Below are positions 47,899-57,156 of a stretch of DNA of 64,000 nucleotides, piece by piece. The DNA comes from Steroidobacteraceae bacterium. Its GTDB lineage: Bacteria > Pseudomonadota > Gammaproteobacteria > Steroidobacterales > Steroidobacteraceae. Positions within the stretch are counted from its first letter, which is position 1, and each line of letters opens with the position of its first letter. Both the position numbers and the translations under genes were made by a program. The notes beneath the pieces are model-generated. The model was not told the origin of the DNA, made no database searches, and saw only the letters and a program-made list of their open reading frames with translations. The stretch spans positions 1 to 64,000 of the forward strand of contig JABAQN010000011.1 of assembly GCA_019187495.1 (NCBI GenBank). Reading direction: 5' to 3'.

Positions 47899-50408
47899 GG
47901 ACGACCAGCGCGTCGCCGCTCGCTTCGCGGCGCAGGCCCGGCCGCCGCGGGAACCGCGGCGTTCGCGGGCGCTTCGCGTGGCGGCACGCCCGGTGCCCGG
48001 GTTCGATAGCCGTTCATCGTCGCGCCGAGCGCGCGCGCCTGGTCGGCCATCGATTCGCTCGCCGCCGCGGCCTGCTCGACCAGTGCGGCGTTCTGCTGCG
48101 TCAGCTCATCGAGCTGCACGACCGCCTTGTTCACCTGCTCGATGCCGGCCGACTGCTCGCGGCTCGCCGCCGCGATCTCGGCGACGATGGCGCTCGCCTT
48201 CTTCACGGCGGCGACGATTTCCTCGAGCGTATGCCCGGACTGCATCACGAGCGTGGAGCCCTCCTCGACCCGGCGCACGCTGTCCTGGATGAGCCCCTTG
48301 ATCTCGCGCGCGGCGGCCGCGCTGCGCTGCGCGAGGTTGCGCACTTCGCTGGCGACCACCGCGAAGCCGCGCCCCTGCTCGCCCGCGCGGGCCGCTTCGA
48401 CCGCGGCGTTGAGCGCGAGCAGGTTCGTCTGGAAGGCGATGTCATCGATCACCCCGATGATGTCGGCGATCCGCCGTGACGCCTCGTTGATGCCGCCCAT
48501 CGCCTCGACGGCGCGCTGCACCACGATGCCGCCGCGATCCGCCTGGTCACGCGCCGCGATGGCGAACTGGTTCGCCTGCTCGGCGTTGTCGGCGCTCTGG
48601 CGCACGGTCGTGGTCATCTGCGCGATTGCGGACGCGGTCTCCTCGAGGCTCGAGGCCTGCTCCTCGGTGCGCTGGCTCAGGTGCGCGTTGCCCTGCGAGA
48701 TCTCCTCGGCGCCGGACAGCACTTCGTTCGCGGCGTCGCGGATGCGCACGACGACCCGCTCCATGTTGTCGAGCAATGCGTTCATGCCCGCCGACAGCGT
48801 GCCGAAGAATCCGGTCTTGCCGGCGAGGTCGATGCGCCCGTCGAGATTCCCCTCGACCGCGCCGGCGACGAGGGCGTTCACCTCGCGCTCGATCGCGATC
48901 GCCTCGGTACGATCGCGCCACTCCACCGCGACGCCCACACGGGTTCCGTGCGCATCGATGACCGGCGTGGCGGTGAGCCTGAAGGTGAGCGCGCCGATGG
49001 CCACTTCGGAGGCCTGCGCCAGTTCCGCACCGTGCAGGTTGACGGGACTGCCGACCAGTTGCCCCGGGTCGAAGCCCGGCACCGCCTTGCGAAACTCCGG
49101 CGCGCTGCGCTGGAACAGGGCCTGCGCGGCCTCGTTCGCGTAGACGATCCGGTCGTCGGCGTCGCCGACGACCACGGCCTGCGCCACCTTGTCGAGCGAC
49201 TGGCGGATGCGCAGGTTCTCGTTGGCCTGCAGGCGGTCGGCTTCGATCCGCGCGCGCAATGTGGCCTGCATCGCGCCGAGCGCCCGCAGCACCTCACCCA
49301 GTTCGTCGTGGCTCGTCGGGCCGACCGCATCGTCGTAATGGCCGGCCGCGATCCGTTCGAAGAGGCGGGTCGCGCGGGCGAGCGGATGGGTGACCGCGCG
49401 CGTGATGACCCACGCGAGCGCCGCGGCGAGCGCCAGGCCGAGCAACGAAAAGGCGAGCATCCACCGCAGCTCGCGCGTGGCTCTCGCCGAGCGCGCCGCC
49501 ACTTCGTCGCGCATCACGTCATAGGCGGCGCCCGCGAGCGCGACGAACGCATCGAGCGCGGGAGCCGCCGCGGCGAACACGCTGGTGCCGGGTTCGGCGA
49601 GGGTTTTCGCATCGAGCAAGCGGGCGTCGACGAAGCTGCCGAACGCCGCGAACTCCCGCCGCGCATTCTCGAAGGCCGGCCGGACCGAACTGCCCACGCG
49701 ATCGACACCGCTGCCCGCCTGCGCGAGCCGACGGTCGACCTCCTGCAGGACCGCCGCCACGTCGGCGCGGCTCGCCTCGATCACCACCCGGTCCGCCTCG
49801 GCGAGGTAGCCCTTGAGGGCGCTGGTGGCAGCCTGGACCTGCGCACGACCCGCGATGTCGAGCGCCGACGGCACGGCCTGCGTGACCACTTCGATCAGGC
49901 TGTTGGTGGCCGAAACGGGATCCACCGCGAGGCCCGAGTTGACCACGACGAGATCGGTCAGGTGGGCGACCCGGGCGATCAGTTCATTGTGACGGCGATA
50001 GCCGCTTTCGGCCGTCGACGCGGGCAGGGCCTCGCGCAGTGCGACCCAATCACCCCGCAGCGCCTGCCAGTCGCCGGTCGTCCCGAGGCCGGCGCCGTAC
50101 GTCGCATCGATCCGGTCGAGAGCCGCCACCGCGCCGTCGGCCGCGGCCCGCGCCGCGGCGACACCGGCCTGCTGGCTCTCATCGCCATCGGCGGCCATGC
50201 TCGCCGCCCCGCGCTCGCGCACCAGCGCCACCAGCAGCTGGCCGAGTGCCTGCGTGTACTCGGCGCCGGACAACTCGCTGCGCGCCAGTTGCGCGGCGAC
50301 GTTGGCCGCGCGCAGCTGCACGACGACGAGGATCGCGAGCGGCGCCAGCATCGCCGCCACCAGCACCGCGAGCTTCTGCCATACCCGGAGCCGACCGAGA
50401 ATTGCCAT
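47850..50408 (-). CDS. Methyl-accepting chemotaxis protein with a CheR-tether C-terminus
   Basis: An 852-residue transmembrane receptor. The layout is an N-terminal helix (about 12-33), a long periplasmic helical domain with a nitrate-sensing-like (NIT) pattern ([20 protein letters not shown]), a second helix (about 315-338), HAMP, a PAS-like region ([20 protein letters not shown]), a second HAMP-like segment and the signalling coiled coil with [35 protein letters not shown]. It ends in DWSEF, matching the xWxxF pentapeptide that tethers CheR and CheB. The ATG at 50406-50408 has a GGAG site. It lies between a small secreted-protein gene and cheR. Confidence 0.93.
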   Translation of the reverse strand: MAILGRLRVWQKLAVLVAAMLAPLAILVVVQLRAANVAAQLARSELSGAEYTQALGQLLVALVRERGAASMAADGDESQQAGVAAARAAADGAVAALDRIDATYGAGLGTTGDWQALRGDWVALREALPASTAESGYRRHNELIARVAHLTDLVVVNSGLAVDPVSATNSLIEVVTQAVPSALDIAGRAQVQAATSALKGYLAEADRVVIEASRADVAAVLQEVDRRLAQAGSGVDRVGSSVRPAFENARREFAAFGSFVDARLLDAKTLAEPGTSVFAAAAPALDAFVALAGAAYDVMRDEVAARSARATRELRWMLAFSLLGLALAAALAWVITRAVTHPLARATRLFERIAAGHYDDAVGPTSHDELGEVLRALGAMQATLRARIEADRLQANENLRIRQSLDKVAQAVVVGDADDRIVYANEAAQALFQRSAPEFRKAVPGFDPGQLVGSPVNLHGAELAQASEVAIGALTFRLTATPVIDAHGTRVGVAVEWRDRTEAIAIEREVNALVAGAVEGNLDGRIDLAGKTGFFGTLSAGMNALLDNMERVVVRIRDAANEVLSGAEEISQGNAHLSQRTEEQASSLEETASAIAQMTTTVRQSADNAEQANQFAIAARDQADRGGIVVQRAVEAMGGINEASRRIADIIGVIDDIAFQTNLLALNAAVEAARAGEQGRGFAVVASEVRNLAQRSAAAAREIKGLIQDSVRRVEEGSTLVMQSGHTLEEIVAAVKKASAIVAEIAAASREQSAGIEQVNKAVVQLDELTQQNAALVEQAAAASESMADQARALGATMNGYRTRAPGVPPREAPANAAVPAAAGPAPRSERRRAGRPWGARTAGAVADWSEF

Positions 50409-50421
50409 CGTTGTCACTCCA

Positions 50422-50754
50422 TCAACCGTGCCGTGCCTTGTACACGTGCACCTCGCCATTGAACCGGTCCGCGATCGCCTTCAGCTGTTCGATGGCCGCG
50501 TTGTGCAGCCGCTCCCGCTCGAGGCTCGAGATGCGATCGCGCTTCATTTCGAACTCGAGGCACTTGACGTAGGCACTGACGTCGCCGTCGTAGCGTTTCA
50601 AGGTCGTCATCGCCGCGAGCATTTCGGCCTTCGTCGCGGAGCTGCCGTCCGGCACTTTGCTCGGTGCCATCGGCGCATTGCAGGCCGCGAACGCATCGTT
50701 GCTGCCGAGGGACGCCAATGCCATGCACAGCGCCACTGCGCAAAGTCTCGTCAT
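50422..50754 (-). CDS. Small exported protein of unknown function in the chemotaxis operon
   Basis: A 110-residue protein with a Sec signal peptide ([17 protein letters not shown], cleavage after DAFA). The mature part is helical and charged, with two Cys (AACNAPM and [10 protein letters not shown]) that could pair in the periplasm, and the pattern [19 protein letters not shown]. No family was recognised, although similar small periplasmic helical proteins exist in proteobacteria. It overlaps cheW by four bases and precedes the receptor by 13 bases. A role as a periplasmic partner of the receptor is possible but unproven. Confidence 0.7.
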   Translation of the reverse strand: MTRLCAVALCMALASLGSNDAFAACNAPMAPSKVPDGSSATKAEMLAAMTTLKRYDGDVSAYVKCLEFEMKRDRISSLERERLHNAAIEQLKAIADRFNGEVHVYKARHG

Positions 50755-51197
50755 GTTTCCCGTTCCTCCAGCTGGAACCCTGTGGGTGCGAGCAGCATCA
50801 CCGTGCGCTCGCCGTGCGTGACGAGGCCGAGCAGCGAATCGTGGTCGCGCGCGCCGAAGCGCGGCACAGCGCGCACCGCATCGGGCGCGAGCTCGACCAC
50901 GTCCGCGACGCTGTCGACCACGAGGCCGAGCTCACGCCGTTCGCGCGCAGCCTCGAGCGACAGCACGATGATCACGGCCCCCGCGGTCTTCGCCTGGCCG
51001 ACGCCGAAGCGCACCCGCATGTCGATCACCGGGACGATCGTGCCGCGCAGGTTGAGCACGCCGGCGTGATCCGGTGGTGCATTCGGAATGCGCGTCACCG
51101 GTGACCAGCCGCGGATCTCGTGCACGCACAGGATGTCGATCCCGTAGGTTTCACCACCGATGCAGAAAGTGAGGATCTGTGCGGGCGCCGCGCTCAT
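50751..51197 (-). CDS. cheW: CheW, chemotaxis coupling protein
   Basis: Adapter that links receptors to CheA in signalling arrays. The 148-residue protein has the two SH3-like halves of the family, with FCIGGETYGIDILCVHEIRG, TRIPNAPPDHAGVLNLRGTIVPVIDMR and GLVVDSVADVVEL. The ATG overlaps the cheA stop (ATGA), and its own stop overlaps the next gene, so cheA, cheW and the small exported protein are tightly coupled. Confidence 0.96.
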   Translation of the reverse strand: MSAAPAQILTFCIGGETYGIDILCVHEIRGWSPVTRIPNAPPDHAGVLNLRGTIVPVIDMRVRFGVGQAKTAGAVIIVLSLEAARERRELGLVVDSVADVVELAPDAVRAVPRFGARDHDSLLGLVTHGERTVMLLAPTGFQLEERET

Positions 51198-52873
51198 GCG
51201 AGAGCCCCGCGCCGCGCGCGCCCCGCCATGCGCACGAGTGCCGGCACGTCGAGGATCAGCGCGACGTTGCCGTCGGCCGTGATGGTCGCCCCCGAGACAC
51301 CGTCGACCGCCCGGTAGTTGGCCTCCATCGACTTGACGACGGCCTGCAACTGGCCCTCGACCTGGTCGACGAACAGGCCGGCGCGCCGGCCGTCGCCCTC
51401 GACCACCATGATGAGGCCGCCGTGCAGGGCCTCGTTGGCCGACTCCACGCCGAACAGCTCGTGCAGGCGCAGTACCGGCAGGAAATCGCCGCGAAACGTG
51501 ATCACGTCGCTGCCGCTGCCTGCGATCCGGGTTGCGCCTCCCGGCTGCAGCCGCAACGATTCGATGATCGACGTGACCGGCACCACATAGCGCTCGGCGC
51601 CGACCGCGACGGTCTGGCCTTCGACGATCGCCAGCGTGAACGGCAGCGTGAGCGTGAAGCGGGCCCCTTCGCCCGCGCGGGACTCGACCTCGATCGAACC
51701 ACCGAGTGCCTTGACGTTGCGGCGCACGACATCCATGCCGACGCCGCGCCCGGAGACCTCGGTCGCCTCTTCGGCCGTCGAGAAGCCCGGCGAGAAAATG
51801 AGCTCGCTGATCGCGGTATCGTCGGGCTCTGCTTCGCCGGCGATGAGACCGCGACTGCGCGCGCGCTCGATGATGCGCCGCCGGTCGAGGCCACCGCCGT
51901 CGTCCCGCACCTCGACGACGATGCAGCCGCCGCGCTGGCTCGCATCGAGCCGGATCGTGCCGGCCGGGCTCTTGCCCCGCGCGATGCGCACGTCGGGCGG
52001 TTCGATGCCGTGGTCGATGCTGTTGCGCACGAGGTGCACGAGCGGGTCGCCGATCTTCTCGAGCACGGTCTTGTCGAGTTCCGTGTGCTCGCCGCCGAGG
52101 CGCAATTCGATCTGCTTGCCGCAGCGCTGCGCGAGATCGCGCACGAGGCGCGGGAAGCGGCTGAACACGGCGCTGATCGGCAGCATGCGCACGCGCATCA
52201 CGCTCTCCTGCAGGTCGCGCACATTGCGCTCGAGCTGCAGCAGGCCGCGCTGCAGCCGCTCGTCGGCGCCGGCGACGCCGCGCGCGAACTGCGCCAGCAT
52301 CGTCTGCGTGATCACGAGTTCACCCACCGCGTTCAGCAAATCATCGAGCTTGCCGACATCGACGCGGATCGAGCCCGCGTCGGGCGCGTCGCCGCCGGCG
52401 GCGTTGGCGGCATTGGCCGGTGGCTCCTTCGGCGCAGGATCGGGCGCGACGGTTGCCGGCCCATTGCGCGGTTCCTTCCCCCGGGATCGGGCGACCTGCA
52501 GCTCGAGATCGAACTGCAGGTCGGCCACGCGCTGCGCATCGATGGAACCGCCCGCGCGGGTCGCTTCGAGCATGCCACGCAGCAGGTCGACCGAGCCGAG
52601 CAGCAGGTCGGTGAGCGGAGCATCGACGGCGAGACGCCCGGCGCGCAGCGCATCGAGCACCGATTCGAGCGTATGGGTGAACGAGACGATGGCGTCGAAG
52701 CCGAACATGCCTGCGCCGCCCTTCAGCGAATGCGCGACGCGGAACACCGTATGGATGGCCTCGGGCCCGGTGGCGCCCGCCTCGAAGCGCAGCAACGTCG
52801 CCTCCATCGTCGCGAGCGACTCCAGGCTCTCGTCGAAGAAGCTGTCGTGGAAGCGGCTGAGATCGACGCTCAC
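51194..52873 (-). CDS. cheA: CheA, chemotaxis histidine kinase without an evident P2 domain
   Basis: Receptor-controlled kinase that phosphorylates CheY and CheB. The 559-residue protein has an HPt domain with phospho-acceptor His48 (RVAHSLKGGAGMFG), a Pro/Ala-rich linker (about 130-165), dimerisation and ATPase domains (HLVRNSIDHGIEPP, DDGGGLD, FSPGFSTAEEATEVSGRGVGMDVV) and a CheW-like C-terminus. The stretch between HPt and dimerisation domains is too short for the CheY-binding P2 domain of E. coli CheA. The GTG at 52871-52873 follows a strong GGGGAGGGG site. A sigma-28-type promoter lies about 50 bases upstream. Confidence 0.96.
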   Translation of the reverse strand: MSVDLSRFHDSFFDESLESLATMEATLLRFEAGATGPEAIHTVFRVAHSLKGGAGMFGFDAIVSFTHTLESVLDALRAGRLAVDAPLTDLLLGSVDLLRGMLEATRAGGSIDAQRVADLQFDLELQVARSRGKEPRNGPATVAPDPAPKEPPANAANAAGGDAPDAGSIRVDVGKLDDLLNAVGELVITQTMLAQFARGVAGADERLQRGLLQLERNVRDLQESVMRVRMLPISAVFSRFPRLVRDLAQRCGKQIELRLGGEHTELDKTVLEKIGDPLVHLVRNSIDHGIEPPDVRIARGKSPAGTIRLDASQRGGCIVVEVRDDGGGLDRRRIIERARSRGLIAGEAEPDDTAISELIFSPGFSTAEEATEVSGRGVGMDVVRRNVKALGGSIEVESRAGEGARFTLTLPFTLAIVEGQTVAVGAERYVVPVTSIIESLRLQPGGATRIAGSGSDVITFRGDFLPVLRLHELFGVESANEALHGGLIMVVEGDGRRAGLFVDQVEGQLQAVVKSMEANYRAVDGVSGATITADGNVALILDVPALVRMAGRARRGALA

Positions 52874-52920
52874 GGCGCCCCTCCCCCCGCGTCAATGGCA
52901 ATCGGATCGTTCACGCAGGG

Positions 52921-52948
52921 CTATCGGCGCCGTCCCGGCACGCCTTGA
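52921..52948 (-). promoter_or_regulatory. Candidate sigma-28 (FliA) promoter of cheA
   Basis: On the - strand TCAAGGCG (52941-52948) and GCCGATAG (52921-52928) are separated by 12 bases, close to the flagellar sigma-28 consensus TAAAGTTT-N11-GCCGATAA. The -10 part matches in seven of eight positions; the -35 part is weaker. Transcription would start about 40 bases before cheA. The fliA gene lies in the same cluster, which supports the assignment. Confidence 0.5.
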
Positions 52949-52968
52949 GCGACGCAGGTCGCACTTTG

Positions 52969-53400
52969 CTAACCCGCCGCGGTGGCCCGCGCGCCTGAGT
53001 TGCGGCCCGCCGGGCCATGCAGGCGCACGGCGAGCTCGGCCTCGTGGCGGCTCATCCCGCAGTGGGCCATCAGCTCCTCGCGCTTCGCGCCGCTTCTGGC
53101 GAGGCGCAGCGCGATGTCGTAACTGCGTGCGACGGGTGGTGCCGGCGGCGGTGCAGGCGCCGCCGACCCGGCACCGGGCCGCTCCCGCAGCGCGGCGACC
53201 GACGCGGCCAGCGTCGCCTGCGATTCCGCGAGGCCGTGCAGCGCGCCGACGCACAGGTCCAGCTGTTCGAAGAGGCGTTGCAGGTCGCGTTGCATGCTGG
53301 TGCGCACCCGCCTGGCGAGCCAGGCTCCCGTGGCGACCAGCGCGACGAGGAGCACGCCAGCCCCCGCGAGCACTGCGATCAGATCAACCGGGCCTTCCAT
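52969..53400 (-). CDS. DUF2802 membrane-anchored protein of the flagellar/chemotaxis cluster
   Basis: A 143-residue protein with one N-terminal membrane helix (VDLIAVLAGAGVLLVALVATGAWL), a coiled stretch (MQRDLQRLFEQLDLCVGAL), a Pro/Ala linker and a C-terminal helix-turn-helix-like DUF2802 domain (SYDIALRLARSGAKREELMAHCGMSRHEAELAVRLHG). Such genes sit beside motC-motD and che genes in many polar-flagellated gammaproteobacteria, and their function is not established. The ATG at 53398-53400 follows GGGAGGGTGGAAG. It is followed by cheA after a 95-base gap holding a sigma-28-type promoter. Confidence 0.85.
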   Translation of the reverse strand: MEGPVDLIAVLAGAGVLLVALVATGAWLARRVRTSMQRDLQRLFEQLDLCVGALHGLAESQATLAASVAALRERPGAGSAAPAPPPAPPVARSYDIALRLARSGAKREELMAHCGMSRHEAELAVRLHGPAGRNSGARATAAG

Positions 53401-53502
53401 CTTCCACCCTCCCGTGACGCAGTTCACATCGGCCGTCAGGGCGCCGACGCTTCCGCGTGGATGGCGGAGACGATGCAGGAAGCATGCCCGCAGCGCCGGC
53501 GC

Positions 53503-54372
53503 TCACCGGGCCGCGAGGGTCGGTTCGGAAGGCGTGCCCGTCACGATGAGCAGCACCCGCCGGTTGGCGTTGCGGCCCGCCGGCGTCGTGTTGTCCGCGA
53601 TCGGACGGAATTCACCGTAGCCGAGCACCGCGAGCCGCCGCGGGTCGATGCCGCGCTCGCTCATCAGCAGCACGACGGTCGCCGCGCGCGCCGCCGACAA
53701 CTCCCAGTTCGAGCGATACTCGCGCGTGCGGATCGGCACGTTGTCGGTGTGGCCCTCGACGCGGATCGAGTTCGGAAAGGGTGCCAGCGCATCGCTCAGG
53801 CGTTCGATGATCCGCCGCGCACTCGGCGCCAGCGTCGTGGCGGCGCTCGGGAACAGGATGTCGGTCCGGATCTCGACTTCGACCCGATCCGCATAGCGGC
53901 GCACCCGTACCTGCTCGCGGTCGACGAGGTCCTGCATCGCGGTCTCGACCTCGCGCGCGACATGTTCGAGCATTCGTGCCTGCTCTTCCGATGCCAGGTC
54001 GGGCAGCGGCAGGTCGACGCCGCCCGCGCTGCGCGGTCCATTGCGATGCGGCTTGTCCTCGGCGATCGGCACGGCTTCGAGCAACTGGCGCGGCTGGCCT
54101 TCGAGGGTGGCGTTCTGCACCAGCGTCATGCGCACGTCGGCGCCGGAGCCGACCTGCTTCTCGCCGACCTGGATCGGTTCCTGGGTGCGCGGCGTGCCGC
54201 GAAAGGCGGCGACCAGCGAGTCGGACAGGATGCGGTACTTGCCCTCGTTGACCGAGGAGATCGCATACATCACGACGAAGAACGCGAGCAGCAGCGTGAT
54301 CAGGTCACCGTAGGGAATCGCCCACGCCTCGTGATTGACGTGATCCTCGTGTTTTTTCCTGCGACGTGACAT
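53503..54372 (-). CDS. motD: MotD (MotB-type) flagellar stator protein
   Basis: Peptidoglycan-anchored stator subunit. The 289-residue protein begins with a basic cytoplasmic tail, then the single helix YGDLITLLLAFFVVMYAIS with the proton-carrying Asp23. The periplasmic half has the OmpA-like domain (FPNSIRVEGHTDNVPI, NWELSAARAATVVLLM, GYGEFRPIADN, GRNANRRVLLIV). It follows motC by 16 bases. Its place after cheY and motC and before DUF2802 matches the MotC/MotD pair of Pseudomonas-type clusters rather than the E. coli motAB locus. Confidence 0.93.
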   Translation of the reverse strand: MSRRRKKHEDHVNHEAWAIPYGDLITLLLAFFVVMYAISSVNEGKYRILSDSLVAAFRGTPRTQEPIQVGEKQVGSGADVRMTLVQNATLEGQPRQLLEAVPIAEDKPHRNGPRSAGGVDLPLPDLASEEQARMLEHVAREVETAMQDLVDREQVRVRRYADRVEVEIRTDILFPSAATTLAPSARRIIERLSDALAPFPNSIRVEGHTDNVPIRTREYRSNWELSAARAATVVLLMSERGIDPRRLAVLGYGEFRPIADNTTPAGRNANRRVLLIVTGTPSEPTLAAR

Positions 54373-54388
54373 GGCGGTGGCCCCGGGG

Positions 54389-55132
54389 TCAGCCGTGCAG
54401 GAAGCTCTGCAGGCGCGACTCGATTGCGCGCGGGTTCTCGCCCTGGGCGATGCCGATCAGCCCCTCGATGATCATCTCGCGCACCTGCGACTGCGCCGCG
54501 ATCGCGCTTTTCAGCTTCGATGCCATCGGCAGGAACACGAGGTTCGCGAGCCCGATGCCGTAGATCGTCGCGGTGAACGCCGCCGCGATGCCGTGGCCGA
54601 GCTTGCTCGGATCGGCGAGGTTCTGCATCACCGCCATCAGCCCGAGCACGGCCCCGATGATCCCGAGGGTCGGCGCGTAGATGCCCATGCCCTCGAACAC
54701 CTTCGCACCGGCCGTATCGGTGTGCTCGCGCGCGCTCAGCTCGACTTCCATGATGCCGCGCAGCGTATCGGGTTCGCTGCCGTCGACGACCAGCTGCAGC
54801 CCCTTCTTCAGGAATGGATCCGACTCGCGCGTGATCAGCGGCTCGAGGCCGAGCAGGCCCTGCTTGCGCGCGATGTTGCTCCACTCGACGATCTTGCGGA
54901 TGAGCGAGCCGGAATCGATCTGCGGCGGGCGAAACACCCAGCCGGCGATGCGCAGCGCATGGCGCATCACGGGCAGCGAGGTCTGGATGAAAATCGCCGC
55001 GATCGTGCCGACCACGACGATCATGAACGCCGCGCTCGAGGCGAGCGCCTTGATGCCCGCGCCCTTCAGCACGGCGCCGACCAGGATCGCGACCGTTGCG
55101 AGGAAGAATCCGGAAACCGACAGGACGTCCAT
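54389..55132 (-). CDS. motC: MotC (MotA-type) flagellar stator protein
   Basis: Ion-channel stator subunit that acts on the rotor. The 247-residue protein has four membrane segments: near 5-22 (SGFFLATVAILVGAVLKG), 28-50, 145-167 (YAPTLGIIGAVLGLMAV) and 180-203 (AAAFTATIYGIGLANLVFLPMA). A cytoplasmic loop carries RKIVEWSNIARKQGLLGLE and the charged residues that contact FliG. The ATG at 55130-55132 gives the normal N-terminus MDVLSVSG. It pairs with MotD and follows cheY by 20 bases. Confidence 0.93.
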   Translation of the reverse strand: MDVLSVSGFFLATVAILVGAVLKGAGIKALASSAAFMIVVVGTIAAIFIQTSLPVMRHALRIAGWVFRPPQIDSGSLIRKIVEWSNIARKQGLLGLEPLITRESDPFLKKGLQLVVDGSEPDTLRGIMEVELSAREHTDTAGAKVFEGMGIYAPTLGIIGAVLGLMAVMQNLADPSKLGHGIAAAFTATIYGIGLANLVFLPMASKLKSAIAAQSQVREMIIEGLIGIAQGENPRAIESRLQSFLHG

Positions 55133-55152
55133 GATAGTGAGTCGACCCGCTC

Positions 55153-55545
55153 TCAGCGCGGCGCCGCGCACGGCTCCAGGATCTTGTCGAGTTTCTTCTT
55201 CAGCGTTTCGGCGCTGAATGGCTTGATCACGTAGCCGCTGACGCCCGCTTCCGCCGCCGCCACGATCTGGTCGCGCTTGGCCTCGGCGGTCACCATCAGC
55301 ACCGGGAGGTCTTTCAGGTTCTCGTCGGCGCGGATCGCGAGCAGCAGGTCGAGGCCGGCCATTCCCGGCATGTTCCAGTCGGTGATGACGAAGTCGTAGC
55401 TGCCCTTCTGCAGCATCGGCAACGCGCTCGCGCCGTCGTCGGCTTCGGCGACGTTCGGGTAGCCGAGGTCGTGCAGCAGGTTCTTGATGATCCTGCGCAT
55501 CGTCGAGTAGTCATCGACGACGAGGAACCTGAGACTCTTGCTCAT
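55153..55545 (-). CDS. cheY: CheY, chemotaxis response regulator
   Basis: Single-domain response regulator that, when phosphorylated, binds the flagellar switch. The 130-residue protein has Asp11 and Asp12 ([17 protein letters not shown]), phospho-acceptor Asp56 (ITDWNMPGM), a Thr in VTAEAKRDQ and Lys108 in [10 protein letters not shown]. The ATG at 55543-55545 was chosen because the longer frame lacks the family N-terminus. It follows fliA by seven bases. No cheZ follows, although this is where it lies in many relatives. Confidence 0.96.
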   Translation of the reverse strand: MSKSLRFLVVDDYSTMRRIIKNLLHDLGYPNVAEADDGASALPMLQKGSYDFVITDWNMPGMAGLDLLLAIRADENLKDLPVLMVTAEAKRDQIVAAAEAGVSGYVIKPFSAETLKKKLDKILEPCAAPR

Positions 55546-55552
55546 CCCGCCC

Positions 55553-56269
55553 TCATCCGGCGTCCGTGTCCCGCCAGCCGGCGAGGCGCGCGCGCAGTCG
55601 CACGAGAGCCTGGCCATGCAACTGGCACACGCGCGATTCGGTGACGCCGAGCACGGCGCCGATCTCCTTCAGGTTGAGTTCATCGTTGTAGTACAGCGAC
55701 ATCACCAGCTTCTCCCGCTCCGGCAGCCCGTCGATGGCCGCGGCGAGCGCACGCCTGAAATCCCCGTCCGCGGTGTCGCGAAACGGATCGCTGTCCGCGT
55801 CCGCCGCGCTGCCCACCGTGCCTTCGTCGAGGCTCGCGATCCGGCAGCACGCCGCGTTCTGCACGATCGAGTGGTATTCCTCCATCGGCATCTGCATGTG
55901 CGCCGCGATCTCCGCATCGCGCGCCTCGCGCCCGACTTCGCTTTCGACCGCGCGCACCGCCTCGGCGACCTCGCGCGCCCGCCGATGCACCGAGCGCGGC
56001 GCCCAGTCGAGCCGGCGCAGCGCATCGAGCATCGCTCCCCGTATGCGGATTCCCGCATACGTCTCGAAACTCGCGCCGCGATCGGCAACGAAGTTGCCGG
56101 CGGCCTCCAGCAGGCCGAGCATCCCGGCCTGGATCAGGTCGTCCACCTCGACCGACGGCGGCAGGCGGCCGACGAGGTGATACGCGATGCGCTTCACCAG
56201 CTCCGCATGCCGCGCGACCAGCGCGTCGGCTTCGCGGGGGTTGGCCGCCACATAGGCTCGCGCGCCCAT
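55553..56269 (-). CDS. fliA: FliA, flagellar sigma factor 28
   Basis: Sigma factor for late flagellar and chemotaxis genes. The 238-residue protein has region 2 ([30 protein letters not shown], about 24-53), region 3 ([17 protein letters not shown]) and region 4 ([37 protein letters not shown]). Its start overlaps the flhG stop by one base (TGATG). The candidate sigma-28 site before cheA is a plausible target. Position after flhF-flhG is typical of polar flagellates. Confidence 0.96.
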   Translation of the reverse strand: MGARAYVAANPREADALVARHAELVKRIAYHLVGRLPPSVEVDDLIQAGMLGLLEAAGNFVADRGASFETYAGIRIRGAMLDALRRLDWAPRSVHRRAREVAEAVRAVESEVGREARDAEIAAHMQMPMEEYHSIVQNAACCRIASLDEGTVGSAADADSDPFRDTADGDFRRALAAAIDGLPEREKLVMSLYYNDELNLKEIGAVLGVTESRVCQLHGQALVRLRARLAGWRDTDAG

Positions 56270-57156
56270 CACTGCACGACTTCGAGCCGGCGCTCGCGTC
56301 GACCGACGAGCCGCTCGACGAAGAACTCGACGTTGCCGCGCGGTCCGGCCGGTACAGGCCACTTATCGACCGCACCCGCCAGTTTCTTGAATGCCACCGC
56401 CGCGGGTCCCCCCGGCGAGATCTCGAGAACCGTGCGCTGTTCACGGTTGGCGCGCGGCAACCACGGGTCCTCCGGGATCGCGCCGGCGAACTCGAGCGTC
56501 ACGTCGAGGAAGCGCGAGGTCACGCGCTCGAAGCTGCGGAACAGCGATTCACCCCTGTCCGCACGCCGGATGCGATTAACCAGCACGCGAAATGCGCGCA
56601 CGCCATGATCGCGGCTCAGGACCTTGACGAGCGCGTAGGCATCGGTCAGCGATGCCGGCTCGTCGCACAGCACGATGAGCACCTGCTGGGCGGCCTGCGA
56701 GAACTGCAGCACGCCGTGGGCGATGCCGGCGGCGGTGTCGACGATCAGCACGTCGAGGTCGGTCGCGAGCGCGCTGAAGCCCTGCACGATGCCGAGATGC
56801 TGCGCGGCGCCGAGCGTGGCGAGGGCGGCGACACCCGAGGCGCCCGGCACGACGCGGAATCCCTGCGGTGCGGCCAGCACGATCTCATCGAGCGTGCGCT
56901 CGCCCGACAGCACGTGCGCCATCGTGTAGCGGGGCGTCAGGCCGAGGAATACGTCGACATTGGCGAGGCCGAGATCGCCATCGAGCAGCATCACGCGCTG
57001 CCCCGCGGACGCGAGCGCCGCGGCGAGCGAGACGGCGATGCTGGTCTTGCCGATGCCGCCCTTGCCGCCGGTGACGGCGATGACCTTGACCGGTCGCGGA
57101 CCGGAGCCCGCGCCGCCCGGCAGCACGCGCAGGCCGCGGATCTCAGGCGAGCGCAT
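56269..57156 (-). CDS. flhG: FlhG (FleN), flagellar number regulator ATPase
   Basis: MinD-like ATPase that limits flagellar number and works against FlhF. The 295-residue protein has the deviant Walker A GKGGIGKTS at 31-39, LLDGDLGLANVDVFLGL and DVLIVDTAAGIAHGVLQFS. The ATG at 57154-57156 follows a GGAGGG site and overlaps flhF by 14 bases; an upstream Met at 57195 lies deeper in flhF. An N-terminal extension of about 20 residues precedes the ATPase core, which in this group contacts partner proteins. Confidence 0.95.
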   Translation of the reverse strand: MRSPEIRGLRVLPGGAGSGPRPVKVIAVTGGKGGIGKTSIAVSLAAALASAGQRVMLLDGDLGLANVDVFLGLTPRYTMAHVLSGERTLDEIVLAAPQGFRVVPGASGVAALATLGAAQHLGIVQGFSALATDLDVLIVDTAAGIAHGVLQFSQAAQQVLIVLCDEPASLTDAYALVKVLSRDHGVRAFRVLVNRIRRADRGESLFRSFERVTSRFLDVTLEFAGAIPEDPWLPRANREQRTVLEISPGGPAAVAFKKLAGAVDKWPVPAGPRGNVEFFVERLVGRRERRLEVVQ

